Positions 1-12,171 of a stretch of 64,000 nt of DNA are shown here, piece by piece. Every line of letters begins with the position of its first letter. Position 1 is the first letter of the stretch. The stretch is taken from contig JAIOJX010000005.1 of the NCBI GenBank assembly GCA_022376925.1, positions 16,086,501-16,150,500 on the forward strand, given 5' to 3'. Source of the stretch: Tragulus kanchil. Taxonomy: Eukaryota > Chordata > Mammalia > Artiodactyla > Tragulidae. A program made the position numbers and the translations under genes. Below the pieces are notes generated by a model. The model had not been told where the DNA came from. It searched no databases and saw only the letters and a list, made by a program, of their open reading frames with translations.

Positions 1-289
1 AAAGAGGCCAAAGAAAATTTTTTAAAAAAAAGGGGAAAGAAAGACAGCAGCTAACCTGAGAATGAATGAGAATGTTTTTAAAAGTGCAAGGTATCAGGGC
101 CATTGGAAACAGTTTTTAGTACTTGAGACGCATTTGAGGGTTTTAGAATAGTAACTGAAGTTCAGGAAAATGAACCTCAGTCATGAAAGGAAAAAATGGT
201 TAATCACTGACTTTGCTTCTTTTCTACAAAATGCTTAAACCATTTATAATTGTACTATACACATAATCAGGATATAAAATGTTTGGTGC
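1..289. other. unannotated non-coding stretch
   Basis: AT-rich sequence before the first BovB fragment. I see no reading frame, repeat family or regulatory motif that I can support. Confidence 0.6.
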
Positions 290-945
290 CTTTGAAACCC
301 AAACATGGCAAATCGGAGGAGGAAAAGTGGAAACAGTGACAAATTTTATATGGTTGGGCTCCAAAATCGCTGTGGGTGGTAACTACAGTCATGAAATTAA
401 GAGACACTTGCTCCTTGAAAGAAAAGCTATGACAAACCTAGACAGCATATTACAAAGCAGAGACATCACCTTGTCGACAGGGCCCATATACGAGTCTTCC
501 CAGTAGTTATGTACGGATGTGAGAGTTGGACCATAAAGAGGCTGAGCACCAAAGCACTGATGCTTTCAAATTGTGGTGCTGGAGGAGACGCTTGAGAGTC
601 CCTTGGACAGTAAGGAGATCAAACCAGTCCATCCTAAAGGAAATCCGTCCTGACTGTTCACTGGAAGGACTGCTGCCGAAGCTGAAACTCCAATACTTTG
701 TCCACCTGATGCGAAGGGCTGACTCACTGGAAAAGATCCTGATGTTGGTAAAGATGGAAGGCAGAAGAAGAAGCGGGCAACAGAGGGTGAGATGGTTGGA
801 TGGCCTGCTGACTCAATGGACATTAGTTTTAGCAAACTCAGGGAAGTGGTGAAGGACAGGGAAGCTTGGCCTGGTGCAGTCCATGGGGTTGCAAAGAGTC
901 AGACATGACTTAGCAACTGAACGATAAGAAGAAGAACAGCAACAA
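290..945 (+). mobile_element. BovB (RTE) LINE, 3' end, broken
   Basis: Relic of the C-terminal end of the BovB reverse transcriptase plus the element's 3' tail. The translated pieces carry the typical C-terminal BovB wording (WLGSKI, NLDSIL, LKLQYFVHLMRRADSLEK, RWLDG). The frame changes between about 506 and 526 and again near 850, with a stop at 504-506, so no functional protein is possible. The 3' tail (tccatggggttgcaaagag and a following ACTGA-like end) is the part BovB shares with Bov-A SINEs. Everything 5' of the last roughly 650 bp is missing, as usual for 5'-truncated LINE insertions. Confidence 0.9.
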
Positions 946-2170
946 CTGTTGAGTGCAGTCTTCCGGATGAGGATCGAGCTGATGTGCATCAGTGCAGAGG
1001 GTGCAGCTGGCTGCATTAGGTAACAGAGGACAATACCAAGCGGAGAGTAAGAAAGATGGCTTGATTTCTGGAATGTGTAAGAACTTTCCTGTAGGATAAT
1101 AAAAAGTCACGGTTAGGGGAGTTCATAGATCTACTCAAACATTTGCATAACGATGAAGGATGATCACATGTAGGGTGGATGAGCTCCAGCTCCACTAGTA
1201 TGTTGTCAAAAATCCTAACATTCTTATTCTAAATAAAGCTGACGATCACCGAACTCTGCTTTGTTCATTTCTCTCTCTTAAGTGCCAAATAGGGGCCATG
1301 TTGAATATCTGCTAACTTGACTAAATGCATATTTAAGTACATTTTTCATGTAATTGTTACAGGTTTTGGTTATATGATGCTGCAAGATTTTAGCCCTAGT
1401 CAATTATAGCTCCAATCTGTTTATTTAATGATACTTTAAGAAAAACTAAATTCTTGGTTTATACTCTTAATTCATAATGAATATTGCCTGAAATAAGAGT
1501 GACTTTGTGCTAGAATATTTACTTCTATGATCCAAAGAGGATAAGATGTATTTGTTTCAATGGGATATAGTATGTGCTATTATTCTGATATCTGGGTGGA
1601 GTGTAATTTGGCTCACAAGGCCACAATGGTGTGAATGTTTTCTATGAACTCATGAAAGGACTGAAAAAGAATATCTGAAAGGAAAAAAAAGACGGGGCTT
1701 CTTTTCTGTGATCTCAAAAATGAACACACACCGATGTTAAGATGGCCTGAGGGACTTGAGATCCCTAGAAAGGAGGGCAAATCAATGCGCAGACTCAGAA
1801 AACGCAGAACAAAACAAAACAGCGTGCACTGGAAAGTCAAGAAACTGTCGATAGGTCAGCGGGTTAGAGACGCCGAGGCAAACAGATATGACAGACTACT
1901 GAGATGAAGAAATTCTGCTCACTGATTACGTAGATCAATAAGAAGGAGGCTGTTAAAATACCTTCTCTTGTAGGTGTTACAATACATCAGTCCCAAATCA
2001 GGCTCACGTCGATTCCCACACTGTTCTTTCAGACACAGGTTTGAAATCAAGCATAGCTTGGGCCGAATCCTCAATATGCATGGTTTCAAGGATTAGTTCT
2101 ACATTTAAGTGTTTATTAGATGCTGAGATTCACTGAATTCTATAGATGCTAACATTTAGGGCAATTGGAT
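946..2170. other. unique non-coding DNA
   Basis: About 1.2 kb with no supported gene, RNA or recognised repeat. Short open frames here lack any protein-like composition. Confidence 0.5.
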
Positions 2171-2189
2171 ACATATATATATATATTTT

Positions 2190-2690
2190 TTGTTTGTTTG
2201 TTTTTACTTTTTAAATGGAAGGATAATAGCTTTACAGAGTTGTGTCGATGCCAAACATCAATCTGAATTGACCACAAGTATACACACGTTCCCTCCCTCC
2301 TGAACTTCCCATCTCCCACCCCATCCCATCCCTCTAGGTTGTTACAGAGGCCCTGTTTGAATTCCCTTAGTCTTACAGAAAGTTCCCGTTGCGTATTGAT
2401 TTTACATCTGGTAAAGCAAGTTTCCATGTTACTCTTTGCATACATCTCACTCACTCCTCTCTCCCTACAGTGTCCATAAATCTGTTCTCTATGTCTGTTT
2501 CTCCATTGCTGTCCTGCATATAAATTCATCACTACCATCTTTCTAGATTCCTTATATATGTGTTAGTGTACAATACTTATCTTTGTTTCTGACTTACTTC
2601 ACTCTAATAATAGAGTATATTAAGCTCTAGGTTTATCCACCTCATTAGAACTGACTCAAATGCATTCCTTTTCATGGCTGAGTATTATTC

Positions 2691-2746
<56 letters not shown>

Positions 2747-2882
2747 CAGCTTCTTTATCCATTCATCTTCTGATGGACATCTAGGTTGCCTCCATATTCT
2801 AATATTGTAAACAGTGCTGTAATGAACAGTGGGTTACATGTGTCTCTTTAGATTTTGGTTTCTTCAGGGTTTTTTTTTTTTT
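2190..2882 (-). mobile_element. L1 LINE 3' UTR, antisense, with (TA)n
   Basis: Reads as the reverse complement of an artiodactyl-type L1 3' end. Recognisable stretches are the 'Mediterranean-style' landmarks of this UTR: tccctctaggttgttacag, gctgagtattattcca, ttatccattcatcttctgat and gacatctaggttgc in the expected order. An expanded TA dinucleotide tract sits at the position where the consensus has a short TA-rich spacer. Confidence 0.8.
2694..2741. repeat. (TA)24 microsatellite
   Basis: Uninterrupted alternating TA over about 48 bp inside the antisense L1 3' UTR. Likely length-polymorphic. Confidence 0.95.
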
Positions 2883-2889
2883 TTTTTAC

Positions 2890-3060
2890 CAGTTTCAGGG
2901 TTCTCCAAATGCTGACTCAGAGACCAGCTGTGTCGGAATCATTTTGAAAGAATATATAAAATATAGCCTTGTACTGATAGTCCCTTCCCTTGGAGATTCT
3001 GATTCAAAGTGTCTGAGAGTGCCCAGGCATCTGTGTTTTTTATAAGTGCCTGGAGATATA
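2890..3060 (+). mobile_element. MER5A-like hAT remnant
   Basis: Degenerate match to the MER5A short hAT-Charlie element: a ggttctccaaa start, a gattctgattcaaa middle and a cccaggcatctgtgtttt segment in the family order. Old and diverged. Confidence 0.5.
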
Positions 3061-3061
3061 A

Positions 3062-3240
3062 TGCAGGTATTGGCAAAAACTTCTTCTGTAAAGGGCAAGA
3101 AGCATTTCAGCTTTTGCGGGCATGTGCTTTCTGTTATAACCACTCAACCCTGTCCCTGTAGCTGGAAAATAACCACAGGCAACACAAAGACAAAAGAGCA
3201 TGGCCGTATGCCAATAAAACTTTATTAACAACAGTCAGCA
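3062..3240. mobile_element. non-autonomous hAT (MER-family) remnant
   Basis: Contains ttctgtaaagggc, cttttgcgggc and ccaataaaactttattaac spaced as in a common mammalian hAT-type MITE that carries an AATAAA-like signal. I am sure of the type of repeat, less sure of the exact subfamily name. Confidence 0.55.
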
Positions 3241-3800
3241 GGTTACAGAACTACAATGTGACCTAGAGATTTCATCCTAGGTGTGTATGCAAAGTAATCA
3301 AAAGCAGGGACTCAGACAGATACGTGTGTACCCATGTTCAGAACAGCGTTACTCAACAGTCACTAAAAGTAGAACCAGCACAAACTTTCATCAGTAAATG
3401 AAGAGACAAGTGAAAAAGACATACACATAAAATGGTACATGTTCAGCCTAAAAATATCCGGAATTCTGACACAACTTGGATGACCTTTGAGGACACTATG
3501 AAAGTGAGCCAAACCCAAAAGGACAGATATGCATGATTCCACTTAGATGAGGTTGTTAGAGCAGTCAAATTAATAGAGACAGAAAGTAGAAAAATGGTTA
3601 TCCCAGTTGGGGGAAGGGGAAGATGGGGAGTCGTTATTTAACAGGTTCAGAATTTTCGGTTTGGCGTGGTGAAAGAGTGCTGGAGGTGGCTGCTGGTGGT
3701 GACCGCCCAGCAGCGTGGGTGTGCTTCACGCCCCTGAATTGTCCTGAGGCTTAGACAGGGAACGGTTGTTATGTACATTTCACTATAATGAAAGTAGGTT
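3241..3800 (+). mobile_element. L1M-type 3' end, sense
   Basis: Sense-strand ancient L1 3' region: 'gatgattccacttagatgag'-like segment, tagaaaaatggttatcccag, ggggaagatggggag, and a terminal part with gctggaggtggctgctgg and ttatgtacatttcactataa. The order matches mammalian L1M 3' UTRs. Most of it recurs in the second copy of pair A (4537-5030). Confidence 0.75.
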
Positions 3801-4042
3801 GAAAGCATAATTAAGGATCAGGAAACCAAAAAGGAGAAAATAAAGAACAAATGGCAGAAGGTGTGAATTTGATTAATGATCATAATTTACCAACCCTTGG
3901 TCTAATGGATGGCCAGAGGAAGGAGTCACTGGGAAACTTTTAGAAACTTTAAGAGTTTGCATAGCAACCAAGCCACATTCACTTTTCTTTGATTTTGTTT
4001 TAAATAAGAATCTCTGATGTTTAACATGGTTATACAGTCTTT

Positions 4043-4377
4043 CTTTTTTTTTTAAAGATTTATTTATTTATTTATTTTGGAGGGGAGGGGGTCGGGTTGG
4101 GGAGGGAGGGGAGCGGACGGGCCACTTCTATTGGTCTTTCATTTCTCTATTTTCATCCGTCTTTGTTCTTTGGCCCGCGTGGGCCTCCCATCGCAGTGGC
4201 GTCTGTCGTCGCAGAGCGCTGGCTCTGGGCGCATGTGCTCCAGAGCTCTGGCTCGGTGATTGGACACATCGGTCCAGCCGCTCCGCAGCACGTGGGATCT
4301 TCCCAGGCCAGGGATCAAACCGCGCCCCTTGCACTGCAAGGCGGTGTCCTTACTCGCTGGACCACCAGGGGAAGCTC
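4043..4377 (-). mobile_element. CHR-like tRNA-Glu SINE
   Basis: On the minus strand it has a tRNA-like head (ttccccTGGTGGTCCAGcg...), a B-box derivative at 4310-4320, a roughly 200-bp body ending in gaaagaccaatagaagtgg, and an (AAAT)n tail seen here as tttatttatttattt. It is flanked by a 15-bp target-site duplication with one mismatch: ggttatacagtcttt at 4028-4042 and ggttatacaatcttt at 4378-4392. Intact and fairly young. The copy at 5271-5605 lies in duplication A. Confidence 0.9.
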
Positions 4378-5270
4378 GGTTATACAATCTTTGCCAACGT
4401 CTATGGAAGACAAGTTTCTCTTAATGTCATGTTCAGATAAAATTACATACTGTATTATTAATTGTATGTATATTATATATACTGTATTATTATTGTTATG
4501 ATCTACTTTTGTGTTCCAAAATCCCCTGACCACTAAAATGTGACCTAGAGATTTCATCCTAGGTGTGTATGCAAAGTAATCAAAAGCAGGGACTCAGACA
4601 GATACGTGCCTTTCGGGTAAATGAAAGAAAAAAAACAAGTGAAAAGACATACACATAAAATGGTACATGTTCAGCCTAAAAATATCCGGAATTCTGACAC
4701 AACTTGGATGACCTTTGAGGACACTATGAAAGTGAGCCAAACCCAAAAGGACAGATATGCATGATTCCACTTAGATGAGGTTGTTAGAGCAGTCAAATTA
4801 ATAGAGACAGAAAGTAGAAAAATGGTTATCCCAGTTGGGGGAAGGGGAAGATGGGGAGTCGTTATTTAACAGGTTCAGAATTTTCGGTTTGGCGTGGTGA
4901 AAGAGTGCTGGAGGTGGCTGCTGGTGGTGACCGCCCAGCAGCGTGGGTGGGCTTCACGCCCCTGAATTGTCCTGAGGCTTAGACAGGGAACGGTTGTTAT
5001 GTACATTTCACTATAATGAAAGTAGGTTGAAAGCATAATTAAGGATCAGGAAACCAAAAAGGAGAAAATAAAGAACAAATGGCAGAAGGTGTGAATTTGA
5101 TTAATGATCATAATTTACCAACCCTTGGTCTAATGGATGGCCAGAGGAAGGAGTCACTGGGAAACTTTTAGAAACTTTAAGAGTTTGCATAGCAACCAAG
5201 CCACATTCACTTTTCTTTGATTTTGTTTTAAATAAGAATCTCTGATGTTTAACATGGTTATACAGTCTTT

Positions 5271-5605
5271 CTTTTTTTTTTAAAGATTTATTTATTTATT
5301 TATTTTGGAGGGGAGGGGGTCGGGTTGGGGAGGGAGGGGAGCGGACGGGCCACTTCTATTGGTCTTTCATTTCTCTATTTTCATCCGTCTTTGTTCTTTG
5401 GCCCGCGTGGGCCTCCCATCGCAGTGGCGTCTGTCGTCGCAGAGCGCTGGCTCTGGGCGCATGTGCTCCAGAGCTCTGGCTCGGTGATTGGACACATCGG
5501 TCCAGCCGCTCCGCAGCACGTGGGATCTTCCCAGGCCAGGGATCAAACCGCGCCCCTTGCACTGCAAGGCGGTGTCCTTACTCGCTGGACCACCAGGGGA
5601 AGCTC
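5271..5605 (-). mobile_element. CHR-like SINE, second copy in pair A
   Basis: Identical to the SINE at 4043-4377, including both target-site duplications. It exists only because the whole segment is duplicated and is not an independent insertion. Confidence 0.9.
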
Positions 5606-5889
5606 GGTTATACAATCTTTGCCAACGTCTATGGAAGACAAGTTTCTCTTAATGTCATGTTCAGATAAAATTACATACTGTATTATTAATTGTATGTATA
5701 TTATATATACTGTATTATTATTGTTATGATCTACTTTTGTGTTCCAAAATCCCCTGACCACTAAATACTAGGTTGAATTTTCCGTGAGAAACTGTGCATT
5801 ACATGCCTTCACTGTTTATTTCTCTCTTTGGCTGTTTCTCCTTTGCCCTTGATTCTTGTGTCACTCAAATTGCTTCTTTTGTTGTACAG

Positions 5890-5983
5890 ACAAAAAGACC
5901 AGAGATATCCCTTCCAGACTGTTCCTTTTGCACAGTGGAGCAGAAGTCTGTCTGCCATCTCTGGAGACATGAGGAGTTTGGTG
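5890..5983 (+). other. candidate exon (94 bp), unproven
   Basis: A pyrimidine-rich run ending ttcttttgttgtacag (AG at 5888-5889) precedes 94 bp that end in GGTG followed by a strong donor, gtaagc, at 5984. Read from its first base, the interval is open (TKRPEISLPDC... HEEFGG) with a CxxC pair. A second frame is also open, which weakens the coding argument. No family is recognised. It could be an exon of an unknown gene or lncRNA, or a chance combination; there is no neighbouring exon in a compatible, convincing chain. Confidence 0.25.
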
Positions 5984-7084
5984 GTAAGCGCTCTCCTTCC
6001 AAATGCTACTGGTTGACTCATCTTTTCCCAGTGATAGTTTAAATATCAAACTTTAGCAAAGTACCTATTCAATTAACAAATTTGAAGTTAGTGATTTTGT
6101 ACAAATTAACATGGATTTATTTTTTATAAATGAATTGTTCATTATTTTTATATATAAAATGGATATGGTATTTAACCTGAGGTGATCATAGTTATTTTTA
6201 TCTATAGAGGTTTCTTCACCATAACAAAACTTTGTACTTTAAAGACTGAAATAAGAGTGAAGAGATGTGAAACTAGTTCTCTGGTTCAGAACAACAGCCT
6301 TGTTTCTTCAGTTTACTGAGCCAACCTCTTGAGAGAAGTCAACAACTAGCATCTTTCAATTAGCTTGGTAAAATAATACCTTTAGTATTTAGGGTACAGA
6401 TTTCTTATTCTAAGAAATTACTACATTGGTCAGTTCTAGAATATAGTCCCTTTTCTTATATTTGTCATTATTGCTTGCACACCCCAGATTCCCACAATTA
6501 ATGGTGGGAGTCCGGAATTTATGTAAGAAAGGGTGTGTGTGTATGTGTATGCTGTGTTTATGCTGAATGTGCAGTTGCATTTCGCTTGAAACCAGTTGGT
6601 GCTTAGATACATCTCCATGTGTTGTACAAGGTAAGTTTGTGTACCTAGACATCATGTCCCTAAGTTCACTTTGGTTTCGCTGAGAGAATGTGGAGTGAGA
6701 CACTGTGATACAGTCACAGAGAGTCTTCCCAGAATTGGCTGCTGTTTCAGAATTTGTGTTGCGGAGGGACACATCTATGGTCGTATTGAGGGAGTCCTGG
6801 TCGACACAGATTTGTGTACTTATATACACGTACTGTTGTGCTTCCTTCAGTCACGCATTTATACAGCAGCAGGGATCAGCCCTTTCCTGGTCCGTGGAGG
6901 CAATGTGCTGGAGGTGCCAGGCACCAGCAGTTCAGGAAGACATGATTAGAGGTGTAAGGGCCTTGACTGAATTATGGATGGTGAAAATAGAAAGGAGCGA
7001 TTGGAATAAAGAGTGGAGGGAAGAGACAGCAGAGACTCGACAGATGGCAGTGGTAACATTTGACGGGTAAAGTAGCTCCTTTTA
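5984..7084. other. unique non-coding DNA
   Basis: About 1.1 kb of single-copy sequence with a short TG-rich run near 6532-6550. No gene or RNA is supported. Confidence 0.5.
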
Positions 7085-7270
7085 TATGCCAAGTCTGTGC
7101 TCATGACTTAAACTCTCTTAGCCCTTAACAACACTCTGCAGGTTCTAGTATTATACTCATTTTACAAGAAGGGTAAGTAGCCACAGTTACTGAGCTACCA
7201 ACTCTAGGAGCTGGAATTCAAACCCTGAGTTTAATTTCAAGGCCTAAGCTCTTAACCATATGCTCTTTAA
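7085..7270 (-). mobile_element. MIR SINE, antisense
   Basis: Reverse-oriented MIR core: ttatactcattttacaagaa, gagctaccaactctaggagctgg and the tRNA-derived end caagctcttaaccatatgctc-like wording in order. Ancient, diverged. Confidence 0.7.
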
Positions 7271-7411
7271 GCCCAGTGCCTCCACTGCCCCTGTGTTACT
7301 TGAAATCAACAGAAGAATGCCACCACTCTTGTTTGTAGAAGAGACGGCGGCTCTTAACGTGCTCCTCTTCATGCTTGTTTCACGTGTTATTTCTTAACCA
7401 ATAGCTTCTGT

Positions 7412-7622
7412 TTCATCGCCGAGTCATGTCCGATTCTTTTGAGACCCCATGGACTGTAGCTCTCCAGGCTCTTCTGTCCATGGGATTTTCCAGGCGAGAA
7501 TACTGGAGTGGGTTTCCATTTCCTTCTTCAGGGTTTTTCCCGATCCAGGGGTCAAACCCACATGTCTGGCCTTGCATGCAGATTCTTTACCACCTGCCTC
7601 AGGGAGCGATCAGGGAAGCCCA
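7412..7622 (-). mobile_element. Bov-tA SINE
   Basis: Minus-strand ruminant SINE: gagtcatgtccgattctttt, atactggagtgggtttcc and cagattctttaccacctg are the reverse of the Bov-A body and the tRNA-Glu-like head. Roughly full length, moderately diverged. Confidence 0.88.
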
Positions 7623-7754
7623 AGCTGTAGGTATCTTACTGTAAAAGTGCAGCAAAGCCAGATCCAAAGTACAGAATCATAATGAGTAAAAAAGTGGCAA
7701 TATAAGAGGGTGTAGCATGCAAACAGAGAAAGTGTAGATGGCCTCCTTGCTCAA

Positions 7755-7925
7755 GGAGGCTTGTCCTGACAAACATAGCTGTGGGAATATTGCTTAATCT
7801 CGTTGAGCCTCCTTTTCTCAGGTATGAATGGGTGTTAATTATATAGTTAATAGTATTATCATGAGAATTAAATGAGATGATGCGTGAAAAGTGCCTTGCA
7901 GAGAACATGGTCTTAATAAAAACTG
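7755..7925 (+). mobile_element. MIR SINE, sense
   Basis: Shows ttgcttaatctcgttgagcc, gagaattaaatgagatgatg and gaaaagtgccttgcag in MIR order. Ancient. Confidence 0.65.
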
Positions 7926-8161
7926 CTCTGTTTTGATCATGATTCAGATGAAATGTGCCTGGCTCACTGCTTGTTGCAGAGTTACTCTGCTATTCGATTC
8001 TGGTTAAGTGAATGAATGATCATTATTGTCCATCATATGTTGCTATGGAATGCTTATTTGTTTGCATAAGGGCCATGGAAGTTGTGAACTAACATCACAG
8101 TGAAAAAGCATGAAAGAGAATTAAATAAATATTTATTGAGTAATCCAACTATCATGTATTT

Positions 8162-10415
8162 TTTTATGGCAGTGGTAGAATATAAACAGTGAATTTTAAA
8201 TTGCATTTCAGATTGTAACAATAATTTGCAGTGTTTTGGAGAACAATTTCCTTCTCGAAGATGTTTGAGTGCCTTGCTGAAATATCTTAAACACTGTTAT
8301 GGCTGAAGTCAAATTATGGCCCTCCCATCTCTTCTCATCTCCTCTCTATTGACTGTGGGGTCCCAGCAAGTCTTTCACTTCCCTATGCCTCTTTTACTTC
8401 ATCAAAAAAGAAAAAGTGATAATAGGCTGAAATAGATGAAGATCATAGTGTCAGGCATTTATTTAGTTCACATTAATACAACTAGCCTCCCCTTTTCCAT
8501 TGACTCACAGGTAATACGAAACCCACTAACAAAAAGTTTTCTTCATTCTTTCTGTAAAGTAAAAGATTGTCACAGAAGCCTCAATATCTTTGGCTCTCGT
8601 TTGTCATATTGGTCTTGAAAAAAATCCTTTCTTTCTTCAAGAGTACCTTAGTTAAATATTCTGCTTACAGGTTTTGTGACTTTTTAAAAAAGGAATACAT
8701 TTCACAGATGAGAAATATGTCTTGTAGCTGGTCGCTCGGGGGTGCTGGGTGACGTGGAAGGGGATTACTCTCTCTTGCCCAAAGCAAACTTCCAGGGCCA
8801 TCTTTGTGACTCAGAACAGAGGTCTGAGAACCAGTGGCCAGCTGCCAAGAAAGCTAAGGCTGGAGGAGCTACATTTAGCTTCCTCCCACCTTGGAAACCG
8901 GTTGACCTGGCCCAAGCATATTGTTGATGTTTTATTAAAATAGTTGATTTGGGGAATGCCGTATTTGCCATGCAGTGTCATGCCTCAAGGCCTTGGTTTC
9001 CAGTCTATAAATTTATAAGCCTAATTGTTGCTATGGAAATTCAATATTTAAAGAGGTAATTACTGCTGATCTTGTTGCCTGTGTCCATTTCTGATGTCCA
9101 GCTGTTAGCTCTTTAGCTCCAGTCTAGCAGATTAATTACTGCTATTGATTACTTTGAGCTTCTCTCTTCACACCTGCAGTCTGTGTAATTAGCTGGTGGC
9201 CTCCTCTGAAAATTAGGAGCAGTTTCATTCTGGCACTTTGCCATTTCCCAGCCATGTGCACTGCACTGATGAACAAAAGCAAATCTATTTTTTATGGCAT
9301 TTAGAATATAAACAGTGAATTTTAAATTGCATTTCAGATTGTAACAATAATTTGCAGTGTTTTGGAGAACAATTTCCTTCTCGAAGATGTTTGAGTGCCT
9401 TGCTGAAATATCTTAAACACTGTTATGGCTGAAGTCAAATTATGGCCCTCCCATCTCTTCTCATCTCCTCTCTATTGACTGTGGGGTCCCAGCAAGTCTT
9501 TCACTTCCCTATGCCTCTTTTACTTCATCAAAAAAGAAAAAGTGATAATAGGCTGAAATAGATGAAGATCATAGTGTCAGGCATTTATTTAGTTCACATT
9601 AATACAACTAGCCTCCCCTTTTCCATTGACTCACAGGTAATACGAAACCCACTAAAAAAAAGTTTTCTTCATTCTTTCTGTAAAGTAAAAGATTGTCACA
9701 GAAGCCTCAATATCTTTGGCTCTCGTTTGTCATATTGGTCTTGAAAAAAATCCTTTCTTTCTTCAAGAGTACCTTAGTTAAATATTCTGCTTACAGGTTT
9801 TGTGACTTTTTAAAAAAGGAATACATTTCACAGATGAGAAATATGTCTTGTAGCTGGTCGCTCGGGGGTGCTGGGTGACGTGGAAGGGGATTACTCTCTC
9901 TTGCCCAAAGCAAACTTCCAGGGCCATCTTTGTGACTCAGAACAGAGGTCTGAGAACCAGTGGCCAGCTGCCAAGAAAGCTAAGGCTGGAGGAGCTACAT
10001 TTAGCTTCCTCCCACCTTGGAAACCGGTTGACCTGGCCCAAGCATATTGTTGATGTTTTATTAAAATAGTTGATTTGGGGAATGCCGTATTTGCCATGCA
10101 GTGTCATGCCTCAAAGCCTTGGTTTCCAGCCTTTATTTATAAGCCTAATTGTTGCTATGGAAATTCAATATTTAAAGAGGTAATTACTGCTGATCTTGTT
10201 GCCTGTGTCCATTTCTGATGTCCAGCTGTTAGCTCTTTAGCTCCAGTCTAGCAGATTAATTACTGCTATTGATTACTTTGAGCTTCTCTCTTCACACCTG
10301 CAGTCTGTGTAATTAGCTGGTGGCCTCCTCTGAAAATTAGGAGCAGTTTCATTCTGGCACTTTGCCATTTCCCAGCCATGTGCACTGCACTGATGAACAA
10401 AAGCAAATCTATTTT
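8162..10415. repeat. tandem duplication B (1.13 kb)
   Basis: Copy 1 is 8162-9291 and copy 2 is 9292-10415, offset 1126. The first junction has lost a few bases (8170 agtggtaga against 9299 atttaga). Internal differences are few: ctaacaaaaag at 8526 becomes ctaaaaaaaag, and a small change sits at 9001-9010 against 10128-10136. No mobile element occupies the unit. Confidence 0.97.
8936..9287. promoter_or_regulatory. candidate conserved enhancer-like block
   Basis: Repeat-free block dense in homeodomain-type cores: TAATTA at 9057-9062, 9133-9138 and 9186-9191. It also has an RFX/X-box-like gttgctatggaaat at 9027-9040 and a SOX/TCF-like gaacaaaagc near 9271-9280. Composition and motif texture resemble mammalian conserved non-coding elements. 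This is inference; no alignment was possible. The second copy, 10062-10411, comes from duplication B. Confidence 0.4.
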
Positions 10416-11504
10416 AAATAGAGATATCTGGGTAATGAACTCTTTGTGTTTTTGAACTATCCGTGGATAATTCAAATTACCCTCTGTTAGCAAATATTGT
10501 ACCTCATTTGATGACTATCTGCAAAGAAAAAATTCCAAAACACTGGGTTTTATTCCCATTTCCACCTTGCGGAAATGTGCTCCTGTGTGTGGTTTTAAAA
10601 AAAACCAAAACAACTTTCCAGTTCTTCTGCTGAGGGTACTGGGGTGCTGGAATGGGTTTTCTAATGGAGCCCAGTGGAAGCAGCTGAATATTCCAGGCTT
10701 CCAGGTACTAACGTTCATCCTTTTGTTAGATTCACACTCCTAGTCTGAGAGACAAATCACCATTCTTGGGAGTCATTGTCATACACTGAGGATAAAAGTT
10801 TTCCTATTAAAAATGATTTAGACAGAGATACGAGAGGGATATTGCAGGAGTCTTCAAAATTTTATTCCCAACTTTATTTCTATAAGTAAGATATTTTTCC
10901 TTTCTGCACATTAGAAACCAAATCTGAAATTGCCAAATATCAACATCTAGAATTTTGCTTCCAATGTCCTCTTAATGATTCTTTCTCATCTGTCATGTGA
11001 TACGGCCTACACACTCAGGAAATGCAAGTCAGTAGTAGAATTGGGAGTGGACTTCCCAAGTAATGACATGCAGTGATTACTGACATGGCCAGCTGTTCTT
11101 TTCCACGCTGACAGGATCTCGCTAATGTTCCCTTTAGCTATTTAACTTGTGTTGAGTTATTATACTAAAGGTTATTACTTATTGTAGGAAAAAATAAAGT
11201 ACTTTCCTCCTGTCCATGGCATGAACCTGCCAGCTTTCATTGGAGGCTTAAAGTGGATATGCATGTCCCAAAGCCCACCCAGCACATGGAAAGAAAGAAG
11301 TTTAGAAAGTTATCACTTGTCAGAAGAATGAAAATATCATGCCACTTCTGTCAAGCACAAATGCGTTAGTTGGATCACAGCAATGTGGGACGGCTTCATC
11401 AGCTCTGAGAAAGCCTCATCGGAAGCACAGAAATGCGACTCCCTTCTGTTTGGGGAGTCGGGTGGGAGATGGCAGGGCGTGTGGGGAGGAGTTAAGAAGA
11501 GCGA
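10416..11504. other. unique non-coding DNA
   Basis: Single-copy sequence between pairs B and C. The part from about 11340 is GC-richer and keeps several CpGs, so it may begin a conserved block that continues into pair C. No gene is supported. Confidence 0.5.
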
Positions 11505-12171
11505 GGGCATTCACTCATCGAGCCAACGAACCTTTGGGGCCTCTGCTGGGGAGGCTGAATACTGGCCCTCAGACCAGAAGGTCCCCAGCTGGAATCTCAT
11601 CATTTCCACTGTTTCCAGATTAAAAGTTAAATTGTGTGCTGCCATTTGGAGGCCTTCTGGGCAGGGTCTCACAGAGTCACCAGTTATTAGGAATGCCTCC
11701 TATTATCGCAGCCCTAAAAGCTGTTTGAACAGCAGCCTAATGTGACTGTGATTTCCAAGGACCATTTGCTGTTACTGCAGCTTTGCTCAGACGTGAGTGT
11801 GAGCAGCTAACCAAAGTTGCCTTCTCATAGTACCAGAGAGGAGACACTGAAGCACCAGGGAAATATTTTGCTGGCTGTAAGAATAAATTCACCCAGAACA
11901 AACAATCTCTTATTTCCCCAGAGCAAGGGCAAGGTCATCTCTAATTCTGACAAACAGCAACACTCTTTTCCTACCAGAGTAAAAATTTTAGAAATTCAGA
12001 CTAATTACAATTTCAACTCTACTAGAAATGCGAAAAACAGTTTTAAAAGGGCATGAAATGCAAAATGATAGTTGTAGAAAACATTCATACTTAGGGATTG
12101 TATAATGCCTATTCAAATGACAGGAATATATGCATGTGTACACATATATGTTTATACCTGTATAAATGTAT

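Larger units (their letters stand above)
3255..5765. repeat. tandem duplication A (1.28/1.23 kb)
   Basis: Copy 1 is 3255-4537 and copy 2 is 4537-5765, directly abutting. The offset is 1282 at the start and 1228 after a 54-bp loss in copy 2 near 4618-4640, where the bases are scrambled. Beyond that point the copies differ at almost nothing (for example 3720 gtgtgc against 4949 gtgggc). The unit joins an L1M fragment, unique DNA and a whole SINE with no natural boundary at either end. Confidence 0.97.

Noticed and set aside
526..852. A 108-codon open frame as a host gene
   Set aside because: It is the BovB polymerase C-terminal region in a shifted frame, with the matching upstream part in another frame.
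4077..4501. Open frames of 60-134 codons recurring near 4.1, 5.3, 20.3, 21.3, 32.4, 39.1 and 56.2 kb with similar peptides
   Set aside because: They are chance frames inside the CHR-like SINE. The similarity comes from the transposon, not from a gene family.
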